Numbered from the stretch's first letter, positions 28,279 to 36,826 are shown. The stretch is DNA of 53,991 nucleotides from Thermomicrobiales bacterium (GCA_030447415.1 JAUJOZ010000013.1:81035-135025); one strand, 5' to 3'. Numbers and translations: made by a program. The notes: a model not told the origin generated them from the sequence alone.

Positions 28279-29016
28279 CTAGTCCCTGACCTCGATCCGC
28301 CCCGGCACCTGCCCCTGGCGCGTCCACCGCTCCATCGCCCGCGCGAAGTCGTCCACGGCCTGTTGCCCGGCCAGCTCCAGCCCCTCGTCGAACGCCGCCT
28401 GGTCGCTCCAGCGGTAGCCGACGAACTCGGCGTAGAAGGGTTTCAGCCGCAGTCCCTCGCGCCGCCCCGCGCGTGAGGCGAGGATGTATCGAAGGACGGC
28501 CTCGATCGTGGCCGCGTCCGTCCAATCGGCGCGAAAGAGGACCCTTCCCCCGCGCCCGAGCAGATAGGTCATGTTGGGCAGCGTGCCGTACAGGCGGTGC
28601 CCCGTGCCCTCCAGATCGTCGACCAGGATCGGCCGCTCGATGGCGCACCGCTCGCGGAAGGCACGGGCGTGGGCAAGCTTCTGCTCTGGGCTGCGGTGGG
28701 CGGGGAAGCGCTCGCCGGGATGCGCCTCGCGCGTGTAGACGAAGACCGAGGCAAAACCCCGCGAGGCGTACTCGCGCGCCATCGGTTCGAGCGCCGGCGC
28801 CGCCAGCGCGCAGTACGGTCAGGTCAGCGAGCCGAACTCGACGAGAAGGTCACGGTCGCGCCAGTAGTTGCTCAGGCGCACCGGCTGCCCGTCGTCCGCC
28901 AGCGTCGCGGCGAAATCCGGCGCCGCCGACCCCACCGGCAGGACCGCCCGGAAGCCGAGGAAGTCGTCCGTACCGGCGAAAGCCGCATAGTTGTAGGACT
29001 CCTCCCGATCGCTCAT
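28279..29016 (-). CDS. redoxin/deiodinase-like protein with in-frame UGA (candidate selenoprotein)
   Basis: The frame runs 246 codons from the ATG at 29016 to the TAG at 28279, with one internal TGA at codon 66 (28819-28821). Reading it as selenocysteine gives DLLVEFGSLT-U-PYCALAAPALEP: the UGA replaces the first Cys of a CxxC active site (UxxC, Cys69). The frame does not change across it. A thioredoxin fold precedes it (VGSAAPDFAATLADDG) and follows it (YASRGFASVFVYTREAHPGE, RPILVDDLEGTGHRLYG, NMTYLLGRGGRVLFRADW). FGSxT-x-P and Y-x-x-E-A-H-P are features of iodothyronine-deiodinase-like redoxins. About 50 extra residues follow the domain. A hairpin lies just after the UGA. No selA, selB or tRNA-Sec gene is in the window. 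The alternative is a TGC/TGT to TGA base error. Confidence 0.7.
28791..28821 (-). promoter_or_regulatory. candidate bacterial SECIS element following the UGA codon
   Basis: On the minus strand, nine bases after the UGA, GCGCUGGC pairs with GCCGGCGC (8 bp, one U-G wobble) and closes a GGC loop. The first loop G lies 17 bases after the UGA, within the usual 16-37 base window for SelB-dependent recoding. High GC makes chance hairpins common. Confidence 0.45.
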
Positions 29017-29232
29017 GCGCACGCCATCCTTCCTCTCTCCTCTACCGGCGACGACCGTCGGCCCCAACGTCGCTTCCAGTCCCGGCCCGCGGGGGCGCGT
29101 GAGGAGCACGATACCGTGTCGGTGACGACATCGCCGGCGACCGCGCCTTCGCCTCCAACGCCTCAGCGATGAGGCGCACAGCGTCCAGCCGGCCCCTCGC
29201 TCGGCAAGAGGCGATCATCTGTTCTCATCCGC

Positions 29233-29238
29233 TATACT
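29233..29238 (+). promoter_or_regulatory. candidate -10 box of the Rad52/DdrA-like gene
   Basis: TATACT in GC-rich surroundings, 58 bases before the ATG at 29296. No good -35 at 16-18 bases upstream. Confidence 0.4.
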
Positions 29239-29295
29239 AGAGCAAGCGGCTCAGCGGCGTGCGGCGGCTGGGCCAGGACCCGGGGAGGGAGCGCG

Positions 29296-30204
29296 ATGAG
29301 CGACGACGAGGGCGGTGACACCCGGGACGGCGCCGGTCTGGGCGCCGGCGAGACGGAGCAAGACCGAGCCATGAGCACGAGCGAGACCCCCGAGGACGAC
29401 GGAGCCATCGGCCGTGGCGCCGCCAACTTCGACCCGACGCCATACCTGCGCCAACTGCGCGGCCGCGGTGGCCAGGGCCAGGACTATCTCGACGTCAAGT
29501 GGCGCCTGCTCTGGCTGCGTCGCGAGCACCCCGACGCCGCGATCATCACCGAGCACGTCCGCATCGACGAGGCGTCGGCCATCTTCAAAGCGACGGTGAG
29601 CCTACCGACCGGCGGGCGCGCCACCGGCTACGGCAGCGAGACGGCCGGCGACTTCGCCGACTTCATCGAGAAGGCGGAAACCAAGGCGATCGGCCGGGCG
29701 TTGAACGCGCTGGGCTACGGCGCCCAGTTCGCGGAGGAGGCCGACGAGACCGCTCCGATCCGCCCGGGCGGCGGACCGCCGACGCCAGCTAACCGGCCCG
29801 CCCCGCCTTCCGGCCCGCGCGCGCCAAGCTCCGGTCCCCCATCGGCCCCGACCAGTCCGGCCGGCGGCGTGCCGCCCATCGACTTCGTGTCCAGCCGCGA
29901 TCGCGTCGCGGGGCCGAGCGCCGCGCCCGGACCCGCCCCGACGCCGGCCGCGCGCCCACCGGCGCGTGCGAGCGACCGCCCGGCGGCACCCGTCGCTAAC
30001 CCGGCACGGTCGGCGGCCCCACCGCCGCCGGGCGGCGGCGATCCCGACCTGGCGGACTACTCATGGAGCGCGGTCTGGAGTTGGGCGCGCAAGCTTGGCT
30101 ACAACGGTCGCGCGGCGGTCGAGGAGTTGATCGGCCGCCCGGTCGAGGGACTGTCCCCGGCCGAGCTACGCGACCTGGTTCAGGCCGCCCGCGGCGACGA
30201 GTAA
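29296..30204 (+). CDS. Rad52/DdrA-like single-strand annealing protein candidate
   Basis: This 302-residue protein has GGGAGGGAG ahead of the ATG. The core, residues 45-155, reads FDPTPYLRQLRGRGGQGQDY, LDVKWRLLWLRREHPDAAI, ATVSLPTGGRATGYGSET and FIEKAETKAIGRALNALGYG. The last block (E-K-A-E-T-x-A-I-G-R-A-L-x-x-L-G-Y-G) is the hallmark of the DdrA/Rad52-Rad22 group of ssDNA-binding and annealing proteins. A Pro/Ala/Ser linker (155-250) leads to a C-terminal helical module, WARKLGYNGRAAVEELIGR ... LSPAELRDLVQ. A role in DNA repair or end protection is inferred. There is no phage context. The Pro-rich linker resembles an SSB-like interaction tail. Confidence 0.72.
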   Translation: MSDDEGGDTRDGAGLGAGETEQDRAMSTSETPEDDGAIGRGAANFDPTPYLRQLRGRGGQGQDYLDVKWRLLWLRREHPDAAIITEHVRIDEASAIFKATVSLPTGGRATGYGSETAGDFADFIEKAETKAIGRALNALGYGAQFAEEADETAPIRPGGGPPTPANRPAPPSGPRAPSSGPPSAPTSPAGGVPPIDFVSSRDRVAGPSAAPGPAPTPAARPPARASDRPAAPVANPARSAAPPPPGGGDPDLADYSWSAVWSWARKLGYNGRAAVEELIGRPVEGLSPAELRDLVQAARGDE

Positions 30205-30644
30205 CGTCCAGCGGGCGGCGCCCCGATCCCCGGGCCTTGCGTTCGGGCCGATGCCCCGGCTCGAGTTCTCCGTGGTCCCGAGTACCCGAGCCTTTTGGGC
30301 GGCGGGTAGGGATGAGGGCCGTCGTCCGGTTGGCAGCCCCGGCCGATTGCCGGGCGGCAGCCACGAACCTTCGGGTCCTCACCTACCCCCCAAGCTCGGC
30401 CTCACGTCGGGCGCCATCCGGTTGCCGGGCGCGACAGCGCGGTGAGATGGGGCGCCACGCCCCTGAGGACGGCCTGGCGGTTCGCCGCGCGCCCGATGCG
30501 GTCCAGGCTGATGGCCAGTCGCGACCAACCGACGCGGGGTCGCGCCGGCACGTCTCGCCACGTCACAACAGTCATCCTCCAGCTTCGCCCGGTGAGGGAA
30601 CCCGGGGAGCCACCTCGTCGGAAGCGCCCCGGGCCAAAGCGACC
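30205..30644. other. intergenic region with no recognised gene
   Basis: 440 bases between the Rad52-like and the convergent SnoaL-like gene. GCCGCCCGC (30184-30192) and GCGGGCGGC (30211-30219) flank the Rad52-like stop and could form a long-loop terminator. Reading frames here are Arg/Pro-rich and match nothing I recognise. Confidence 0.45.
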
Positions 30645-31088
30645 TCAGGCCACGCCGAGCTGCTCCTGCAAGGCGAGGCGATCGAAGGAGGCGCGGATGT
30701 GCCGAATCAGTCCGTTCTGGACCTGGTAGAGCGCGATGAGTGACAGGTCGATTGGCCGCCCCGTCGGCGGCAGCCCCAGGAGTCGGCCCGCGTGCGTCCC
30801 CTCGACACGAAGGACGACCACGGCGCGGTCGGCCGACTCGAACGCCGTTTCCAACCAGAGCCGCGGGTCGCCGATCGCCCCGTAAAAGGTGCTCAGGAAG
30901 CTGGTGATCGATTCGCGCCCGCGCAGGAGACCGGGCAGCCCCGGCCCCTCCATCGTCACGTCCGCGGCGAGAAACTTGGGGTCGTGGCCCCCCGCGATGT
31001 GGGCTCGCACCACCGCCAGTGGCGCGTGGGTCGTCCAGTCGCGGAGCGGGGTCGGTGGGTACGCCGCGGTCGTGGGAACCATGGCCAT
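30645..31088 (-). CDS. SnoaL-like/NTF2-fold protein
   Basis: This 147-residue protein has a GGAGG site 8 bases before the ATG at 31088. The pattern is that of the NTF2-like cone fold: WTTHAPLAVVRAHIAGG, FLAADVTMEGPGLPG, GRESITSFLSTFYGAIGD, then beta strands AVVVLRVEGTHAG and IDLSLIALYQVQNGLIRHIR. Members include polyketide cyclases, ketosteroid isomerases and many orphan proteins, so no substrate is assigned. It stands alone and is transcribed divergently from the VOC gene at 31438. Confidence 0.75.
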   Translation of the reverse strand: MAMVPTTAAYPPTPLRDWTTHAPLAVVRAHIAGGHDPKFLAADVTMEGPGLPGLLRGRESITSFLSTFYGAIGDPRLWLETAFESADRAVVVLRVEGTHAGRLLGLPPTGRPIDLSLIALYQVQNGLIRHIRASFDRLALQEQLGVA

Positions 31089-31437
31089 TGATCACGCCTC
31101 CTCGGGCCGGCGCCGTCGCGCCCGCCCATATGCCGTCGATCGGATCCCCCTCATCATCCGCCGGCCCACCGCGACGCGCATCGGAGGGATTACGCATTTC
31201 CGCCGGCCCGCGGCGTGCCAAGAGTCCTACGTAATTCACGCAAGCTCCCGGGACCGTCCTCACCGCCGCCTGTTGCCAGAAGTCCGTCCAGGGGCTTGCG
31301 TCCCGGGGCGACCGAGGAAGAAAGGGACAGGTTGACCCGAGCGGGTGCCGCTGGTGCCACCGCGACGAACGGGGTATCTTGCCGGGCCGAACCTCGGCGC
31401 CCCGGCCGCGCCGTCCGCGACGCAGAGGAGGGGCAAA
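31089..31437. other. intergenic region between divergent genes
   Basis: 349 bases with no recognised gene. Promoters for both flanking genes should lie here; a TTGACC (31332) and a TATCTT (31375) are present but not at promoter spacing to each other. Confidence 0.45.
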
Positions 31438-31866
31438 GTGCACCGCAGTCGGCTATGCAACGTCATCATCGATTGCAACGACCTGGAGGTCGGGGCGCGC
31501 TTCTGGGCCGGCGCGCTTGGCACCACGGTCGCCTCCACCGAGGGACCCTACGCCTTCCCCTGGAAGCCAGAGCCGGCGACCTCGAGATCGGGCTGCAACT
31601 CGTGCCCCGAGCCCAAGACCGTCAAGAGCCGGGTCCACCTCGACTTTGAGACGGACGACCTGGAGGCAGAGGTGACGCGGCTAGAAGCCCTTGGCGCCCG
31701 GCGTCAGCACTTCGTCGAGGGCTGGTGGGTGATGGAAGCCCCCCACGGCAACGAGTTTTGCGTCCTCCCGCGCGCGAGCCAGGCACGCTCGGCGCCGACG
31801 CCCGAACATGGGCGCCGTAACGGGTCAAAGTGTCGGGGCACGCCGGGTGCGGCGAGCAGAGGATAA
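31438..31866 (+). CDS. VOC-family (glyoxalase-like) protein with compensating frameshifts
   Basis: The GTG at 31438 has GGAGG 7 bases upstream. CNVIIDCNDLEVGARFWAGA at the N-terminus, VHLDFETDDLEAEVTRLEALG in the middle and WWVMEAPHGNEFCVL at the C-terminus match the glyoxalase-like Glyoxalase_6 type. Between about 31555 and 31615 the correct reading is in a neighbouring frame (GDLEIGLQLV), so two opposite one-base indels occur, the second likely in the C-run before GAGCCCAAG. The tail after FCVLPRAS (about 30 residues) may be extended by error. Function unknown. The metallophosphoesterase gene follows after about 57 bases. Confidence 0.72.
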   Translation: MHRSRLCNVIIDCNDLEVGARFWAGALGTTVASTEGPYAFPWKPEPATSRSGCNSCPEPKTVKSRVHLDFETDDLEAEVTRLEALGARRQHFVEGWWVMEAPHGNEFCVLPRASQARSAPTPEHGRRNGSKCRGTPGAASRG

Positions 31867-31923
31867 TGCGCGGCGGACCTCCGGGGCCGTCTCGCCGTCT
31901 TGCCATCTCGCCATCTTGGAGCC

Positions 31924-32719
31924 ATGCCGATCCACGCCCTGGCCGTCTCCGACGAGATAGACCCGCGTATTCACAGCGCCACCCTGCGCCAGCGGATGGG
32001 GCACGTCGCGCTCATCTTCGGCTGCGGTGACCTGCCGGCGACCTATCTCGAGTTCCTGGCCGACGCCCTCGACCGCCCAGTCTACTATGTCCTGGGCAAC
32101 CACCAGGAAGAGTTGACGCGGGGCGGCGAGCGTGGCAAGCGTTTCCTGCCGTTGGGTGGGATCGACCTGGGCGGCCGGGTGGTGCGGGACCCGACGAGCG
32201 GGCTGATCCTCGCCGGCCTGCCTGGCTCGCCCCGCTATGGCAGCGGCCCGGAACAGTACTCCGAGCTCGAGGTCCTCTGGATGATCGCCCGCATGGCGCC
32301 ACGCCTCTGGTGGAACCGCTGGCGCCATGGACGCGCCCTCGATGTCCTCGTCAGCCACGCGCCGGCCCGCGACGTTGGCGACCGCGACGATCCCGCCCAC
32401 CGCGGCTTCAAGGCGATCCGCCGCTTCCTGCGCTGGTTTCGCCCGGCCTACCACCTCCACGGCCACGTCCACCTCTACGACCGCTCCCAGCCCCACATTC
32501 TCCGCTTCGACCGGACGCAGGTCATCAACGTCTTCCCGTTCCGAGTCGTCGAGATCGAGCCGTTCGCGGCGACCACGCCCGCGCTCGCTCCGGACCCGGA
32601 CCCCACCGTGACCGCCACCCTCGACCCGCCGGCGGTTCTGGACCCGCAGGCGCCGCAGCCGACGACGGTGCCACCGCTCGGTGCGCGGGTTCGAACCGGG
32701 TGGGGAGCGCTCACCGTGA
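31924..32719 (+). CDS. metallophosphoesterase (calcineurin-like)
   Basis: Starts MPIHALAVSDEID. Metal-binding motifs of the calcineurin-like phosphoesterase fold are present: SDE (replacing the usual DxH), GCGDLP (GD), VLGNHQEE (GNH), VLVSHAP (H) and HLHGHVHLYD (GHxH). It probably hydrolyses a phosphodiester; the substrate is unknown. The in-frame reading continues past the next gene's start to 32826. In the +1 frame a TGA at 32717-32719 overlaps the next GTG (GTGA), so a one-base error near 32640-32690 is likely and the natural stop is probably 32719. The Ala/Pro-rich tail after VINVFPFRVVEIE is low-complexity. Confidence 0.82.
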
Positions 32720-33710
32720 GCCAGCACCACGAGGAACAGGTCCGCGCCGACTTCGACCGCGCGCCCGTCACCGGGCGTTCCTGCACGACCTGCTGGCGGC
32801 GATCAACCGCCGCCCGAACGACTTGATCCCCTACCACGAGGTGCGCAGCCGCCTCTCCCCCGACCAGGAAAAGCTACCGCGGCGTGCAGACCGTGCCGCT
32901 CGACCAGATCGTCGGCAGCATGGACCGCTTCCGCGACTTTGACCGCGAGTTCCTCCCTCGCCAGCGCCACACCGCCGGCCGCTGGCAGAACGTCGACCGC
33001 GCCTACTACGAGGACAAGACGCTCCCCCATCCAGCTGTATCAGGTCGGCGACGTCTACTTCGTCAAGGACGGCAACCACCGCGTCTCGGTGGCGCGCGAG
33101 AAGGGCCAGGAGTACATCGACGCCGAGGTCGTCGAGGGCCACGTCCGCGCCCCTCTCTACGCCACGATGACGCCGCAGGAGCTGCTGCGCCAGGCCGAAT
33201 ACGCGGAGTTCCTACGCCACACCGACCTCGACCGCCTCCGCCCCGACCACGACATCCGGCCGACCGCGCTCGGCCGCTATGACGAGATCTGGGAGCAGAT
33301 CCGCGGGCACGGCGAGTGGCTGTCGGCAATCTGGCACCGGCCGGCGACGGTCGCCGAGATGGTGACCGACTGGTACGACTACATCTATTGCCCGATCATC
33401 GACGTCATCCGCCAGGAGGAATCCTCAAGCGCTTCCCGGCCACACCGAGGCCGACCTGTACCTGTGGGTCATGCGCCACCGGCGCGAGCTGGAAGAGCGC
33501 TACGGCTATGACATCGGCCCCGCCGCCTCCGCCGCCGACTACGTCGAGACCGTCGGTCCCCGCCGTGCCCTTCCCGCCCGCCTCGCCCATGGTCTGCGCG
33601 TCCTGCTCCGGCTGCCGTTCCGCCTGCTGCGCGGGGTCGCTCGCCGTGCGCAAGCCCCCGGTGCCTCGGACGGCACCGAGACAGGAGCTGACGCCGCGGG
33701 CTGCGCGTAG
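32716..33710 (+). CDS. ParB/Srx-type N-terminal-domain protein, frameshifted
   Basis: The GTG at 32716 begins SQHHEEQVRADFDRA. After a shift it continues RAFLHDLLAAINRRPNDLIP, then VQTVPLDQIVGSMDRFRDFD, LYQVGDVYFVKDGNHRVSVA (the ParB-like nuclease-fold block, residues about 110-135), a middle region with DHDIRPTALGRYDEIWEQI and WYDYIYCPIIDVIRQE, and a C-terminus DLYLWVMRHRRELEERYGYD. Shifts lie near 32770, 32870, 33028 and 33420. The protein is about 330 residues after repair. A DNA-binding or nucleotide-binding role is possible from the fold, but it lacks an evident HTH and is unlikely to be the chromosome-partition ParB. It is translationally coupled to the metallophosphoesterase. Confidence 0.7.
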
Positions 33711-33820
33711 GGATTGAGGCGCCGCGGACCCGACGGTCCCCGGGTGATGGAGGCCGACCCTTCGGCCGCCTCGCCCCTCCTCCTGCACCGCGTTGGGGTC
33801 CGGCCCACGCCTGGCCCCGG

Positions 33821-34440
33821 TCAACCGATGATCGCTACCACCTCGTCGCTCAGCCAGTCGTCGCCGATCTTGACGACGATGCGGTGATTCTTGCCCTCGA
33901 CCGCCGGTGTTTCCGGGCCGGCGACATCGGGCAGCTTGTCCATCCGACCGTCCCACAGCATCCGCACCTGGGAGAGGATCGCACAGAGACCACGCCCGGT
34001 CGCAGCCCGGTCGCAGGTATCGGGCGGCGGCCGGCGCGGTTGTCCTGGTCCCCGCTCGACCTTCGCTCCTCGGCATGCGCCAGCAGGCGGCGAGGAATCA
34101 GGACACCGCCGCGGCGGCGTCGGTGGGCGTCGGCGACGACGTTGGCGGCGATGGCAAAGAGCCAGGCGCGGAACGATCCCGCCCGGTAGCGGGGCAAGGC
34201 GGCGAGCGCCTGGGCGAACGTCTGGCTGGTGGCGTCGGCGGCCGCCTCGGGACTGCCGAGACGCCGGTAGCAGTAGCGGTAGACGGGCTCGGCGTAGCGG
34301 GCGTAGAGCGGGGCGAACGCCTGCGGTTCGCGCTGCGCCCGCGCGACAAGCTCGGCCTCGTCACCCGCGATCGCAGACGTTCCAGGTTCGCCCACCGGTG
34401 CATTCAGGGCCGGCGGTCGGGAACGGATTGAGCCCCGCAA
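33821..34440 (-). CDS. ECF-type sigma factor, region 2 intact, region 4 not recognisable
   Basis: The TTG at 34440 has AAGGAGG about 5 bases upstream. Sigma region 2 is clear at about residues 32-110: ELVARAQREPQAFAPLYARY, VYRYCYRRLGSPEAAADATSQTF and RYRAGSFRAWLFAIAANVVADAHRR. After RRRRGGVLIPRRLL the reading becomes non-sigma-like. A neighbouring frame gives GLCAILSQVRMLWDGRMDK and IVVKIGDDWLSDEVVAIIG, ending at 33821, which I do not recognise. The sigma-70 region 4 helix-turn-helix is absent in all frames, so either about 150-200 bases are deleted or two genes have been joined. As it stands it could bind core polymerase and a -10, but not a -35. Confidence 0.65.
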
Positions 34441-34740
34441 GCCGCTCCTCCTTGCACGGAACACGCGCGTCCAAGGAGTTAAACGCGGTGAGCCCCGGGA
34501 TCATCGCGGGTGAGCGTCTCGTCGACCGGCGACGTGGTCGCTCCGCGGCGCCGAGACCGAGGAACCGTGCTCACCGCTCGCGCCGTCGGCGGCGTGAGCC
34601 AACCAGGACGGGCAAGGATGGGCACGGCTGCGGCGACTGGCAACTCACGGACCGAGCCTCCAGAACACCGCGAAGAGGATGGTCCTCGCACTCGGGTCGA
34701 GGACGACGACGCCGTGAGCGAGGGGAGCGCCGATCACCTC
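34441..34740. other. intergenic region with no recognised gene
   Basis: 300 bases between the sigma-factor start and the lipoprotein end, both on the minus strand. Nothing recognisable beyond the sigma-factor ribosome-binding site at its left edge. Confidence 0.4.
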
Positions 34741-35319
34741 CTACCCCGCCGGCGCGAGACTCGCCACGACCGCTTCCCAGGTCGCCTGTTCTTGCGAGGC
34801 GATCGGCCCGCTCCCGCGGCCGAGGACCCGGATGTCGCAGTAGCGGTCGGCGAAGCGGGCGCGGTGGGCGAAGCCACGGCCGTCGGCGTAGAGGACGTGG
34901 AGGAAACCGTCTCCCTCGGTCAAGGTCGCGTCGCGACGGCTCGCCGCTTGGTCCCGAAAGAGGGACGCGGCCCGATCCCACGCCGCCGCGTCGGTCAGGC
35001 GACCGCCGAACAGGGTGAAGATGTGGCCACCCGCCGTCCGGCCGCTCCCCGTTCCGTCGTCGACCCAGCCGCTCGGGACCGTCACCCGGCAGACGCCGTC
35101 GCTGACAATCCGGCCGTTCCCGGCGTCCGACGCCGCCTCTGACGTTCCGCCAGCGGGGGTGGCCGGCCCGCGCGCCACCGCGGTCGCCGTGGCGGGGGGC
35201 GGGATCGGCGTCGCGGTCGGCGGGGGGGGCGGCTCGTCGTCCGTCGGGCCGCAGCCGGTCAGGAGCACAAGCGCCAGCGCCAGCACCGCGAGTGTGCTCT
35301 GTCCCCGCCATCCCCTCAA
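34741..35319 (-). CDS. lipoprotein of unknown function
   Basis: This 192-residue protein has a signal peptide STLAVLALALVLLTGC with lipobox LLTGC (Cys23) and a Pro/Thr/Ala-rich linker. A globular part runs from GRIVSDGVCRVTVPSGWVDD to ATWEAVVASLAPAG, with a Cys pair (GVC and RYC) that could form a disulfide. VPSGW ... TLFGG ... SLAP resembles small lipoproteins that judge membrane or cell-wall status, but no family is assigned. The TTG start at 35319 overlaps the stop of the upstream NagZ-like fragment (TTGA), which supports both that start and co-translation. Confidence 0.72.
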   Translation of the reverse strand: MRGWRGQSTLAVLALALVLLTGCGPTDDEPPPPPTATPIPPPATATAVARGPATPAGGTSEAASDAGNGRIVSDGVCRVTVPSGWVDDGTGSGRTAGGHIFTLFGGRLTDAAAWDRAASLFRDQAASRRDATLTEGDGFLHVLYADGRGFAHRARFADRYCDIRVLGRGSGPIASQEQATWEAVVASLAPAG

Positions 35320-35678
35320 GTGTGTCCCGCCTTGAGACGCAGCACGCGGCGCGCGCTTGACTTCACCCGTGCCTCCGCCACGGTCCCGTCCGCCACCCGG
35401 GGGTGCAGGTGGGTCATGAGTTCAGCCGGCGGGACGGCTGACAGGTTGAGCAGGAGGTCGACTCCCACGGCGACGGCGCGGGCCAAGACATTGAACGGGT
35501 CCATCTCCGCCCGCGGTCCCATCCCCAGGTCGTCGGTCATTACCATGCCCTGGAAGCTGATCCCTCGCCGCAACTCCTCGACGGTGACCGGCGACCGCCA
35601 CAACAGTGCCGCATCCCAGCGGGGATAGGCACGATGGCCGAACATCGCCAGCTCGACGGACCCTCTTCCGGGCGTCAT
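35316..35678 (-). pseudogene. glycoside hydrolase family 3 (NagZ-like) fragment
   Basis: This 120-residue reading frame matches only the C-terminal third of a GH3 beta-N-acetylhexosaminidase: VELAMFGHRAYPRWD, SFQGMVMTDDLGMGPRAEMD (TDDLGMG contains the catalytic Asp) and RAVAVGVDLLLNLSAVP. About 200 N-terminal residues, including the substrate-binding KH..G and the His/Asp dyad loop, are missing. Its ATG overlaps the upstream glycosyltransferase stop (ATGA) and its own stop overlaps the lipoprotein start. The real gene presumably begins at this ATG and has an internal deletion after MTPGRGS. Confidence 0.72.
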
Positions 35679-36826
35679 GAGGCGGCCGCGTAGCTCGCGA
35701 CCACGATGTCCAGCGACGCCTCCAGCGACAGCCGGCGCGCGTTGCGGCCGAACCAGGCCGCCGTCGCGGTCCGCAGAGCCGGCCCGGCCGCGTAGACCCG
35801 TGCGATCGCTGTCGCCAGGTCCTCCGCCGAGGACGTCGGCGCCACCACCCCGTTCTCGCCGTCGGCGATCAACTCCACCGCCGCGTTGTCTGGCTCCCGC
35901 ACGACCACGCTCGGCGTTCCCATCGCCGCGGCTTCGACCACCACTAGCCCGTACCCTTCTCGCCGGGATGGCAGCACCAGGCAGAGCGCCCGTCGCAACG
36001 CCGCCTCCACCGCTTCCGGGGGCACGAACCCCGGCACCCGAATCACGCCGTCGAGCCCGTGCGCGGCCACCAGCTGCTCCACCTTTGCCCGGTCCGGCCC
36101 GTCGCCCAGGATCAACCCGCGCAGGTCCGCCCCTGGCAGCATCTCCCGCGCCCGCGCGATCGCCGGCACCAGCGCCGGCACCCGCTTCTCCGGGATGTGC
36201 CGCCCGGCAAAGACCACCACCGGCTCCGCCGGCTCGGTCACCGCCGGTGCCGGCCGGCCGGCGTACTCCCCTTCAAGTGTCGTTACCTCGCCGCGGTACC
36301 CCTCCGCCCGCAGCCGCGCCGCGTGCAGCCGTGAGAAGCAGAACGCCCGCTGCGGGATCCGAACGCAGAGCCGCTGGACGGCCCAACCGACCGAGCCCCC
36401 GACGCGCCCCAGGTACTCTCGCCAGTACCCCCGCGTCCAGACCTCATGCCAGTCGACGACGAGCCGGTAGCGACCGAGTGGGCGCAGCGCCGCCGCCGCC
36501 AGCAGCGAGAAGTACGGGAACGAGGCGGTGTGGACGACGTCGTAGGCACCATGGTGACGCAGCAGGTGCCACCCCACCCCCGCGCCGAACACCAGCGGCG
36601 GCAGTACCCGCCGCCGGCCGCCGGCGTAGAGCGCCAGACGGGGCCCAGCCGTCGCCACCCGCACCCCGGGGATCGCCGGCCGCGCGCCGCGGTCCCACTG
36701 CCGCAGCGTCAGGTATGTCACCGCGTGGCCCTCGGCCGCCAGCCGCTCGGCGAGGTTGCGGTACCACCGCTCGGCTCCCCCGACCGTGAATGGAAAGAGG
36801 CAGTCGTAGACCAGGCAGACGCGCAT
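35675..36826 (-). CDS. glycosyltransferase family 4
   Basis: This 383-residue GT-B fold retaining glycosyltransferase is cytoplasmic or membrane-associated. MRVCLVYDCLFPFTVGGAER is the GT4 N-terminus with the glycine-rich loop, and VVVFAGRHIPEKRVPALV starts the C-terminal Rossmann domain. ILGDGPDRAKVEQL, VRVPGFVPPE-type reading, LVLPSRREGYGLVVVEAAA (the E-x7-E motif) and VVREPDNAAVELI follow. The start is the ATG at 36826; a GTG at 36883 would leave almost no spacer. It is first in a coupled set with the NagZ fragment and lipoprotein, suggesting cell-surface glycan assembly or turnover. Confidence 0.9.
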   Translation of the reverse strand: MRVCLVYDCLFPFTVGGAERWYRNLAERLAAEGHAVTYLTLRQWDRGARPAIPGVRVATAGPRLALYAGGRRRVLPPLVFGAGVGWHLLRHHGAYDVVHTASFPYFSLLAAAALRPLGRYRLVVDWHEVWTRGYWREYLGRVGGSVGWAVQRLCVRIPQRAFCFSRLHAARLRAEGYRGEVTTLEGEYAGRPAPAVTEPAEPVVVFAGRHIPEKRVPALVPAIARAREMLPGADLRGLILGDGPDRAKVEQLVAAHGLDGVIRVPGFVPPEAVEAALRRALCLVLPSRREGYGLVVVEAAAMGTPSVVVREPDNAAVELIADGENGVVAPTSSAEDLATAIARVYAAGPALRTATAAWFGRNARRLSLEASLDIVVASYAAAS

